Source of the DNA: Stramenopiles sp. TOSAG23-6 | Lineage: Eukaryota; Sar | Direction: 5' to 3' | NCBI GenBank assembly: GCA_900128565.1 | Contig: LT636008.1 | Coordinates: 1 to 23,912, forward strand | DNA length: 23,912 bases | Shown: positions 1 to 6,687 of the stretch, piece after piece | Position numbering within the stretch: the first letter of the stretch is position 1 | How the letters are laid out: every line of letters begins with the position of its first letter | Notes under the pieces: generated by a model | What the model was told of the DNA's origin: nothing | Seen by the model: only the letters and a program-made list of their open reading frames with translations | Database searches by the model: none | Position numbers and translations under genes: made by a program

Positions 1-1
1 T

Positions 2-1828
2 ACAAATATACAGCAGGGAAATCAAAATACACAAAATACACAAAATACACAAAATACATCACAAAATACACAAAATATGTCAGGCTGTACATTAAAAATT
101 GGTCGTGTCGCTGATTGGGGTCTTCGAGTAATTATAAAATTACAAATGTGCAAATCAAAAGATCAAACTCCATATGTTTTAGTATCTGTGACTGAATTAA
201 TTGCATTGTCAGTTTGGCAATTTCGTTTAAGTGGTCCTTCTTTAACTAGTTTATTTTTTGGTACAAATAACACTAATAAGCAGACTGAAAATATTTTTTC
301 TTTAGATACAGTTTCATCGAACTCAATATTTACTGTGCTTTCGTGTGCAGCACCAATTATGATAAATCAAACTCGAACTTCTTTGCAAGCTTCAGCATTA
401 GCTGGAGAACTATGTCGTTTGAAAAAACAAAATGAAAAAGAGCAAGTAAAAGCAAAACAGAACCATATTGCTATACAAAGTTGGATGAAATCTCAAGAAC
501 AAGATGATGCTACAATGAAAAAAAAACTAAAAGCTTTAATAGAAAGTATAAAACTAGAGTCTGTAAAACTAAAACACCTTAAAATGAAAATAAATCAAAA
601 CGATCTTGAAAACTCGAGGATATTTCCAATGCAAGATAAAACAAAAATACAGATAAAACATCTTCGGAACGAAAATAATAATAATAAAGTTGATGATGAT
701 AGTTCTACACAAAATATAAAAGATCTTGATAGAAAATATAAAATTTTAGAAGAAAAAGTGTCTACCATGGAAGCCAATGCGATGATGCAAATTGATAATG
801 TTATCCACGCAGCGGAGGAAAGGCTCGCAAAAGTAAAAAATGATGAATTGAAAATAAAACCAACAAAATTTGAAGAAACTCCTGAAACTGATGAAACGTT
901 TGTTAAACCTATGACGGAAAATAGAATTTTATGTTTATTTGAAGAGAGAAATGTGTCGCAGGCGAAAGAACAAAAACGAATTTTAGAGATGGAATTAAAA
1001 GCCTTACATTTTGACAAAAGTTATGAAAATATTAAACATCAAAACGAAACTTTGCAAATACAAAATGAAGAAAATGGGCGAAAGAGTCCTCATATATATC
1101 CAATCACGAAACGGGTTTTACTTCACCGACAAAGAGAGACTCCATTACTTCTTGGAGGTGTGTTTAATGGAATGCTAGTCAAGACGAAGTCGGCTGCAAA
1201 TTTATTAAATACAGAATTATCATGCTGGGAAACACTTTTTGGCGAAGATATGGCAGAGCATACTCGAAAAGAATATGCCAAGTGGGGCGATTCGGTTGCA
1301 GAAGTTGACGGTGAAGTCGATCCATCTGATGGATCGATCAAACTAAAAAATTTTCTTGTTCATGATCCAAGTCTACCTCATATAAATGGAGGTGCTTGGT
1401 GGCCAACCGAAATGCTTGAACCTGCCCAATTAGATACATTACGTTTGAAAAAAAAAATGAATAATTATCAAATCAAGCAAATAGTAAATAGTACAAAGGA
1501 TGCTTGTCAAGATGAGAAAGTTGAAATAGACACCTCAAATAATGAAAATGAATCTTCAAAATTTGATCTTGTAAAGACTGAAAGTTCCAATGTGATCAAA
1601 AATCTCCCAATGATGCGATGGAAACAACTTTTTGGTGAAGATGTGGCAGAGCATACTCGAAAAGAATATGCCAAGTGGGGCGATTCGGTTGCAGAAGTTG
1701 ACGGTGAAGTCGATCCATCTGATGGATCGATCAAACTAAAAAATTTTCTTGTTCATGATCCAAGTCTACCTCATATAAATGGAGGTGCTTGGTGGCCAAC
1801 TGAATTATTGACATATCTTAAGATATGA
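2..1828 (+). CDS. Gene A: coiled-coil protein with a duplicated 59-residue C-terminal module; 5' end open
   Basis: I do not recognise this family. From the ATG at 77 it encodes 583 residues, but the frame is open to base 2 through a Gln-Asn-Thr tract, so the true start may lie outside the window. Residues about 1-110 are mixed and partly hydrophobic. Residues about 105-350 are rich in Lys, Glu, Asn and Gln with heptad-like spacing, as in a long coiled coil. Two nearly identical modules follow (residues 387-445 and 518-576), each with LFGEDxAEHTRKEYAKWGDS, an acidic VDGEVDPSDGS stretch and a terminal NGGAWWPTE. They are separated by a Lys/Asn/Glu-rich linker. A structural or scaffold role is only a guess. 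The stop TGA lies inside a 16-bp palindrome. A candidate AATAAA signal is at 1973. The neighbour B is convergent. Confidence 0.8.
   Translation, partial: TNIQQGNQNTQNTQNTQNTSQNTQNMSGCTLKIGRVADWGLRVIIKLQMCKSKDQTPYVLVSVTELIALSVWQFRLSGPSLTSLFFGTNNTNKQTENIFSLDTVSSNSIFTVLSCAAPIMINQTRTSLQASALAGELCRLKKQNEKEQVKAKQNHIAIQSWMKSQEQDDATMKKKLKALIESIKLESVKLKHLKMKINQNDLENSRIFPMQDKTKIQIKHLRNENNNNKVDDDSSTQNIKDLDRKYKILEEKVSTMEANAMMQIDNVIHAAEERLAKVKNDELKIKPTKFEETPETDETFVKPMTENRILCLFEERNVSQAKEQKRILEMELKALHFDKSYENIKHQNETLQIQNEENGRKSPHIYPITKRVLLHRQRETPLLLGGVFNGMLVKTKSAANLLNTELSCWETLFGEDMAEHTRKEYAKWGDSVAEVDGEVDPSDGSIKLKNFLVHDPSLPHINGGAWWPTEMLEPAQLDTLRLKKKMNNYQIKQIVNSTKDACQDEKVEIDTSNNENESSKFDLVKTESSNVIKNLPMMRWKQLFGEDVAEHTRKEYAKWGDSVAEVDGEVDPSDGSIKLKNFLVHDPSLPHINGGAWWPTELLTYLKI
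23..76 (+). repeat. CAAAATACA microsatellite encoding Gln-Asn-Thr repeats
   Basis: About six imperfect copies of an ACACAAAAT-type unit lie just before the first ATG of gene A. In the frame of gene A they read CAA AAT ACA, i.e. Gln-Asn-Thr triplets, with no stop back to base 2. The tract may therefore be coding (a low-complexity N-terminal region) rather than a 5' leader. The mirrored copy is at 23837-23890. Confidence 0.75.
1235..1411 (+). repeat. Internal duplicated module of gene A, copy 1
   Basis: This 177-bp segment recurs at 1628-1804, exactly 393 bp downstream, with only three differences by eye (GGC/GGT, ATG/GTG, ACC/ACT in the respective codons). Two are synonymous and one changes Met to Val. 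Such near-identity at the DNA level, including third codon positions, means recent duplication or gene conversion. Confidence 0.95.
1628..1804 (+). repeat. Internal duplicated module of gene A, copy 2
   Basis: Second copy of the 177-bp module of gene A. It ends 24 bases before the stop codon. The similarity continues in part: the last bases of this module (GCCAACTGAA plus the following palindrome) are copied again just after the stop, around 1838-1874. Confidence 0.95.
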
Positions 1829-1870
1829 TTTGTGGTTGCCAACTGAACTATTGACATATCTTAAGATATG
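1812..1870. repeat. Two copies of a 16-bp perfect palindrome at the 3' end of gene A
   Basis: CATATCTTAAGATATG occurs at 1812-1827 and 1855-1870, 43 bp apart. Each copy is preceded by GCCAACTGAAYTATTGA, so the whole 43-bp end of gene A, stop codon included, is tandemly duplicated. The first copy contains the TGA stop (1826-1828). The second is non-coding and looks like a remnant of a further module copy. Confidence 0.9.
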
Positions 1871-2161
1871 ATTGGTAAAAGCATGCATGATGATGACATG
1901 ATGTGGAAAAATAGAGAACTTTTGTTCAATTGTCAAATGTTTGTTAAAACAGTTGGTGAAGGTAATCTTATAAATAAAAGAGGTAAATGTTTTAAATGAA
2001 ACTGTAGTACGTACTACTAAGTATACCGTTTTATATAATAAATTAACAAATGAAGTATTGTAGCTGTATGGTCCTGCTGGGTATCACATTTCAGTGCCTA
2101 CACAATCATTTGCTATGCGTACGTGTACATCATGTAGTTTTAGTGTTGCTTGTTATTGTTG
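1829..2161. other. Intergenic region between the 3' ends of genes A and B
   Basis: It holds the second palindrome copy, then AT-rich sequence with a candidate polyadenylation signal AATAAA at 1973-1978 for gene A. The remainder is presumably the 3' untranslated regions of A and of B (opposite strand). I see no further gene. Confidence 0.6.
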
Positions 2162-3049
2162 TTACCTCTTCTTCTTTTTCTTCTTAGAAGAAGAAGATTT
2201 CTTGGCTGTCTTCTTCTTGCCTGCTTTCTTGGCTTTGACTGGGCTGCCGTCCTTCCACTCCCCATCGTGGATTACTTTGCCTTTTTTATCCTTCTTGACG
2301 CCATAACCATGAAACTCGCCATCCTTATGGTCACCCACATACGTATTGCCGGTTTTTATCCAGTAGAACGTACCCTTGCCTTCTTGCTTGTCGTTAAAGT
2401 AGTCACCAACATACGTGTTACCACTTGCATGTATTTTGGAAAAACATTTCAAAAAATATATATTGTTAGGTACAAAGTTTCGTACGAAAAAAATATTAAA
2501 TTTGAAATTAAAAAAAACTAAAACATACATAAAGGTATATGAGCCCTTACCTTGGCGTTTATCATCCTTGTAGTCACCAACGAACTTGGCACCATCGACA
2601 TAGATCATGGTACCTTTACCTTCGCGTTTGGCATCCTTCCACCAGCCATCATATTTTGCTCCGCTCTTGTAGACCATCTCGCCCTTGGCATGGTACTTGC
2701 CATCCAACATGTTGCCAGTGTATTTAGAACCATCGTGCTCCTTGTACACGCCATGGCCGTTTGCAATGCCATCCTTCAATTCGCCTGCATATTCATCGCC
2801 ATTCGCCCAGCTCTTCTCGCCCTTACCATTCTTCACACCACCCTTAAATGTAAAAACGCCCCTGTAATCCTCCGTTCCGAGGTTCAACAGTGCCATCTGA
2901 GATGCTGTGTCTCTATCTTCCTTCGCTCTGATGTTTGCTTCCTCCGCTCTGATCTTGGCTTGGAGTTCGGCGGCCTCTTCATAGTTCTCTTCATCAACTG
3001 CCTTGTTTTTCGCTTCCCTGAGCGCTCTCAATATCGCTGAATCGGTCAT
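2162..3049 (-). CDS. Gene B: MORN-repeat protein with UVR-like N-terminus and basic tail (one intron)
   Basis: Exons are 2529-3049 and 2162-2429; the spliced product is about 262 residues. Residues about 16-45 (ENYEEAAELQAKI and flanks) resemble a UVR-type helical hairpin. Seven to eight MORN repeats of about 23 residues follow (about 60-235), with the usual Y-x-G-x-(W/Y)-x-(D/N)-G-x-x-x-G-x-G pattern. The last about 25 residues are Lys/Ser-rich. MORN proteins typically act as membrane-associated or cytoskeletal scaffolds, or in phosphoinositide-linked enzymes; no catalytic domain is present here. The intron (99 bp, a multiple of three, without a stop) interrupts a MORN repeat; removing it gives SYTFIASGNTYVGDY, which aligns residue for residue with the next repeat. 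Codons favour G/C third positions (AAG, GGC, GTC) more than those of neighbours A, C and F. The gene is divergent from C. Confidence 0.92.
   Translation of the reverse strand: MTDSAILRALREAKNKAVDEENYEEAAELQAKIRAEEANIRAKEDRDTASQMALLNLGTEDYRGVFTFKGGVKNGKGEKSWANGDEYAGELKDGIANGHGVYKEHDGSKYTGNMLDGKYHAKGEMVYKSGAKYDGWWKDAKREGKGTMIYVDGAKFVGDYKDDKRQGKGSYTFMYVLVFFNFKFNIFFVRNFVPNNIYFLKCFSKIHASGNTYVGDYFNDKQEGKGTFYWIKTGNTYVGDHKDGEFHGYGVKKDKKGKVIHDGEWKDGSPVKAKKAGKKKTAKKSSSSKKKKKKR
2430..2528 (-). other. Intron of gene B
   Basis: On the coding strand it starts GTATGTTTTAG, carries a TTCGTACGAAACTTTGTAC core with CTAAC directly behind, and ends in TTTTTCCAAAATACA before TGCAAGT. The placement that keeps the MORN register gives a GT...CA intron (35 nt after CTAAC). 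An alternative shifted by a few bases (GTTTTA...ACAT, 96 bp) also keeps the frame and places an ATG direct repeat at the junction. A GT-AG form (to GCAAG) also stays in frame but shortens the repeat. Confidence 0.8.
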
Positions 3050-3417
3050 GTTTTTGCTGTTGTTTGTATCTGGTTTGTATCTAAAAACTTAAAAGATCTT
3101 GTGATTAGATTAGTTACTAACAGTTACTAGTAGTAGTAGTCCTACGTGTAAGTGTCGTGGTCAAAAGATCGCAACCTAAAAGATATCGATCGGCGTATTT
3201 CGATTCGTACCATTTTTTTGTACGTAAAAACCGCTTCACGAATTTTCAATACGGATTTTGAAAAATCGAAAAGAGCAGAAACTATTTTTTTGACAGCCAT
3301 TCCCTTGGCCAGAGCGTCCATAATATTTTTGATTACCTTTGCGAATTGCAATAATATTAAACTGTATTACACATTGTGTCGCACACGATTTCCCCCTAAG
3401 GTTTTGCTGTTGCAAAG
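3050..3417. promoter_or_regulatory. Divergent promoter region between genes B and C
   Basis: This 368-bp gap must hold both promoters and both 5' leaders. It contains a GATTCGTACCATTTTTT motif (3202-3218) also found upstream of gene E. I see no confident TATA box and no additional gene. Confidence 0.6.
3202..3218 (+). promoter_or_regulatory. Shared 17-bp upstream motif, copy before gene C
   Basis: GATTCGTACCATTTTTT is 216 bp upstream of the gene C start. The identical 17 bases occur 167 bp upstream of the gene E start in the same orientation. It could be a core promoter or factor site. It could also be a degraded intron-type element, since TCGTAC/GTACGT strings are also intron motifs here. 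Confidence 0.45.
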
Positions 3418-6400
3418 ATGGTACAATTCGGACACCAGTTAACTGCAAATGCCGTCGTCGAGTGGCAAAATCATTACATGGATTACAAACGTTTGAAGAA
3501 ACTGATTGTAGAAGTATGTCGAGGTCACCGTGAGCTCTTACAACAGCAGCAAGACGCCCCACAACGTTCCGTAGTCATACCATTGGCTGGAGACCATTCA
3601 GCTCCATCATCTTCAACGTCATTGTTGTCACATATACTTTCGCCTGCTCCTATCACCGCGAAGAGTAGTGATGACACTGTGGATGCAAAAATAGCTTCTG
3701 GAAATCAGGCATCGGATCTTGAGGAAACTTTCATAAGTGGTTGTCTTGAAGAAGTCCAAAAAGTCGATGAGTTCTTTATATCGAAGCTCCAAGAGTGTCG
3801 CGAACGATTAGAACTTTTGACAAATGTACAAGGGCATGAATCATTAATTGAAGATGAAATCGATGAAGATACAAATCTTCTCAAGGATAAAAAGGAACTT
3901 TCTAAGTCTGATTCATCGAAGTTGAAACTCATTGATAAAGAACGAAAGGCATATGAAGGTTCTATTCATCGTGCATGTACAGATTTGTATAGATGTATTT
4001 GTTTATTGGAAAATTTTGCTGTTTTAAATTTGACCGGATTCATTAAAATCTTAAAAAAATTTAAGAAAAATATGGTCAAGGTTGAGACAGAATATTTGTT
4101 GAAAAGAGAGAATACAAATTTTCATCGTAGTAAAAGCTACGGTAATCTTTACTCATCTATCCCGACTGCGCTACCACTATTATGTTCTGGTGGGAAAGAA
4201 GTAGCAAAATTAGTAATGGACAATGTGAGATCGCATTCTGTATTCTTTCATTATTCATTTCAAATTTGAAAAATTCAATTTTATTTTTTTTTAATTTTTT
4301 TATCCGAATCTGAAATTGTATATTGTTTTTCATACCTAACAAAAAAAAACAAATTTGACATATTTTTCATCAACACATTTTTCGCATCATGAAGATTCAA
4401 TTAAAGGTCTTTCAAATGATCTTGAAATATTATATGCAAATAAGTTTTGCGGAGGTGAGCGTTCTGTGGCTCGGGCGCTTTTGCTTGTACGTTGTCCNTT
4501 TTATTTTCAAAAAATTTTTTAAAACCCTGACCCTAAATTTTTTTTTAAACCCTAACCCTAAAATTTCATATGCCTAACAAATCTCAAATATGAAAACATA
4601 TTTTTTTACAATACTTGTAAAACAAAAACCAAAAAGTGACTGGTATATGTTTCGATCTGGTCTCCACTCAGGAATGCTTATAATTCTATTGTTTTGGGTC
4701 ATCTGGATTAATGTACGTTTTTTTTTAAATATGAAATTAATTTTTTTTCATACGAAATTCCGTACGTAACAAATTTCGAATTTGAAATATTTTTTCAAAT
4801 GCATGTAACTCCATTTAAAGAGACGGTATACGCTCTCATGGTGCATCCACTACTCCCTGTGTTTCGATTATTATTGTCTTGTGTATTAATTCAGTGGTGT
4901 TGTGGAATATCTGTTTATCTGTGGACCAAGTACTTATTTCTTATGAATTTCATTTTTTTATTTTTCATACGAAATTTTGTACCTAACGATTTTTCAAGTT
5001 TTTTTTTTGAAATATTTTTTCACAATACAATGCTCGTATTAATTATATATACTTATTCGGATTAGATCCAGAAAATTCTCTCACATATGAGCAGATATTT
5101 TATTCTGCAACAAACAACTCAATTTTACTCCTTGTATCGATTCTCTTATTTAGCAAGCTAAAAATAGAAAATATGTTTTTTCTCCATATATTATTGACTG
5201 GTATTGTTCCCTTGATGATCACATTTTGGTTAATTTATTTATGCCTCCATACAAAATGGAGTTGGAGAATAATTAAAGAAATTGGAAAAGTTTTTTTTGC
5301 TCCATTATTTCCTGTGACTTTTCTTTCGTCATTTATTGGTGATATTGCGACATCTCTAGTGAGGCCTTTAACAGATTTGGCATATACAGTATGTTATATG
5401 GGAAGTGGCGGATTCGTTCTTCATCATCAAGAATTATCTAAATCACACAATTTGATGGCTTGTACGTTTTCATCATGGGTTAGGGTTATCTTTTTATGTT
5501 TTCTTAGTTAGTTTTGTAGGTAACAAAACAAAATTTACAAAGAAAAAAAATAATATATATATATTTTCACAATATATGTACGTCATCAGACACATATACC
5601 AGAATCATTCTTCCTATTATTTGTTTTCTACCTTTGTGGCTTCGAATGCAACAAAATCTCCGAGTGTACTATGATACAAGAAAGCGCTGGCCATCAATGT
5701 ACGTGTTCATTTCAATTTTTTGTCTAAATTATTTTTCAAACGAAATTTTGTACGTAACAATTTTTTTTTGAAATATTTTTTCATAATCCATGGGTAATGC
5801 AATGAAGTATGCAGTATCACATGTAGTAGTCTTATTTGGTACGATGCATCCTATGTGGGCTAAGACAGATTATTCTCATGCAAACAGTTTTGAATGGGCA
5901 TGGATTACATCTTACTTGATTGCCACAATATATGCATTTCTTTGGGACATAAAAATGTACGTTTTCAAAATTGAATTTTGAATATTTTTTTCATAGAAAA
6001 TTTTGTACCTAACAATTTTTTATTAAAAAAATATTTTTCCAAAATACATGGATTGGGGTTTGCTTTCACGTCCGGATGGATTGCGAAAGCATTTAATGTT
6101 TGGTGTCAATAATCGACATCTTTATTATACTGCAATAGTATTTGATGCTTTAGGTCGTTTTATTTGGTGCCTTACTCTATTACCTGGCTCAAAATCTGTC
6201 GGTCATTTTCTTGAAACTCCAAATTATGTTTTTTTTCTATCTTGTTTAGGACCTCTTGAAATATTACGTCGCTGTATGTATGTTTTACTTTTTTTTTTGT
6301 ATGATTTTTTTTTCATACGAAATTTCGTACCTAACTTTTTTTTTCCATTAAAAAAAAAAAAAAATTCACATTATATGTGGTCTTGGTTTAGATTAGAACA

Positions 6401-6599
6401 AGAACATTTGCATAATACTATGGGATTCCGTAAAGTAAATTTTATTCCATTACATTTTGAGACGCCAGTCAAAAGAATGAGCAGGAAATCACATGATAGA
6501 GTCGCGGGAAAATCCGTATTTTTTGAGATGATTTTTGTTTTTGTTTTTGTAGTGACAATTTCTATTTATGCCGCATTTACTGGATCAAAAAACAGTTAA
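3418..6599 (+). CDS. Gene C: SPX-EXS (XPR1/SYG1/PHO1-type) phosphate exporter homologue, nine exons
   Basis: Exons: 3418-4239, 4391-4486, 4617-4712, 4805-4929, 5031-5461, 5578-5698, 5792-5956, 6050-6277, 6377-6599. Total 2307 bases, 768 residues in one frame. Residues 1-about 230 form an SPX domain: N-terminal MVQFGHQLTANAVVEWQNHY, the YKRLKKLI helix (23-30) and a Lys-rich TGFIKILKKFKKNM helix near 205-220 of the kind that binds inositol pyrophosphates. The SPX is split by a long acidic/Ser-rich insert, as usual. The rest is a multi-pass EXS region with the family landmarks WTNARINYIYLFGLDP, LWDIKMDWGL and LRRCMWSWFRLEQEHLHN. Family members export inorganic phosphate across plasma or internal membranes under inositol pyrophosphate control. 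After EXS there is an extra C-terminal hydrophobic segment (about 745-765) that human XPR1 lacks as far as I recall. Convergent with D, 88 bp apart; AATAAA at 6613. Confidence 0.93.
4240..4390 (+). other. Gene C intron 1
   Basis: It begins GTATTC, has TTTTTCATACCTAAC near its middle and ends TTTTTCGCATCAT before GAAGATTC, where the SPX-EXS linker resumes. No AG acceptor restores the frame from this donor. The donor is weaker than in the other introns, so the left boundary is the least certain of the set. Confidence 0.65.
4487..4616 (+). other. Gene C intron 2 (contains telomere-like repeats and an N)
   Basis: Donor GTACGT; core TTTCATATGCCTAAC; end TTTTTTTACAATACTT. The hexamer CTTGTA spans both boundaries (direct repeat), so the exact cut is ambiguous but the spliced product is not (ALLL-VKQKPKSDW). 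Unlike the other introns, it carries CCCTAA-type repeats (4525-4563) and the window's only N (4498). Confidence 0.8.
4525..4563 (+). repeat. Interstitial telomere-like repeats inside intron 2 of gene C
   Basis: CCCTGACCCTAAA, a T-run, then AAACCCTAACCCTAAAA. The units match the complement of TTTAGGG/TTAGGG-type telomere repeats, which are common in plants, many algae and alveolates. Two further short tracts are in intron 5 and before gene E. Confidence 0.7.
4713..4804 (+). other. Gene C intron 3
   Basis: Donor GTACGT; core TCATACGAAATTCCGTACGTAAC; end GAAATATTTTTTCAAATGCAT, 34 nt after GTAAC. ATGTA is repeated at both ends. An AG acceptor 18 nt further downstream (AAAGAG) would also keep the frame, so this intron alone does not prove a non-AG end. 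Confidence 0.75.
4930..5030 (+). other. Gene C intron 4, non-AG acceptor
   Basis: Donor GTACTT; core TCATACGAAATTTTGTAC with CTAAC directly behind; end GAAATATTTTTTCACAATACAA. Joining gives WTNARINYIYLFGLDP, which matches the XPR1-type WRQAGVNHVLIFELNP position for position. The first usable AG would delete that motif. The intron is thus GT...AA. Confidence 0.85.
5462..5577 (+). other. Gene C intron 5
   Basis: Donor GTACGT; end ATATTTTCACAATATAT. The heptamer TGTACGT is present at both boundaries, the longest direct repeat of the set. The core is degenerate (GTAGGTAAC only). It contains GGGTTAGGGTTA (5477-5488). A GT-AG alternative using CATCAG 12 nt downstream stays in frame, but the AT end keeps the Cys-to-Arg spacing of XPR1. 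Confidence 0.75.
5477..5488 (+). repeat. Telomere-like GGGTTAGGGTTA inside intron 5 of gene C
   Basis: Two TTAGGG-type units, in opposite orientation to those in intron 2. Confidence 0.6.
5699..5791 (+). other. Gene C intron 6, non-AG acceptor
   Basis: Donor GTACGT; core TCAAACGAAATTTTGTAC followed by GTAAC; end GAAATATTTTTTCATAATCCAT, 33 nt after GTAAC. ATG is repeated at the ends. Joining gives WPSMGNAMKY, in register with FPHLVNAGKY of XPR1. No AG acceptor preserves this motif. Confidence 0.85.
5957..6049 (+). other. Gene C intron 7, non-AG acceptor
   Basis: Donor GTACGT; core TCATAGAAAATTTTGTAC with CTAAC directly behind; end ATATTTTTCCAAAATACAT, 36 nt after CTAAC. Joining gives LWDIKMDWGL, the strongly conserved WDLKMDWGL motif of the family, with the junction inside the Met codon. 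There is no AG within the ambiguity window, so this is the clearest GT...AT intron. Confidence 0.92.
6278..6376 (+). other. Gene C intron 8, non-AG acceptor
   Basis: Donor GTATGT; core TCATACGAAATTTCGTAC with CTAAC directly behind; end TTCACATTATAT. TATGT is repeated at the ends. Joining gives RRCMWSWFRLEQEH, equal in length to RRFVWNFFRLENEH. The nearest in-frame AG would delete the MWSWFR part. Confidence 0.88.
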
Positions 6600-6687
6600 G
6601 GTTTTTTAAAATAATAAAGTACATTTTTTATATTTTTTTTGAATACTTTTTGTATAAACTCAACTTTCACACTATACTCCTCAAGAA

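Noticed and set aside
2150-2521. 123-codon plus-strand frame opposite gene B
   Set aside because: It is the antisense of the MORN exon (Leu/Phe-rich from the Lys-rich tail) and runs into the intron; no family resemblance. The 162-codon frame at 2552-3040 is also a shadow.
5954-6049. U12-type AT-AC intron reading of gene C intron 7
   Set aside because: Shifting the boundaries gives ATGTACG...ATAC, but the U12 donor ATATCCTT and its branch consensus are absent, and sister introns cannot be shifted to AT-AC.
4799-6599. Separate small membrane-protein genes at 4799, 5173, 5790 and 6048
   Set aside because: These frames are exons of gene C running into introns. The conserved EXS motifs are only continuous after intron removal.
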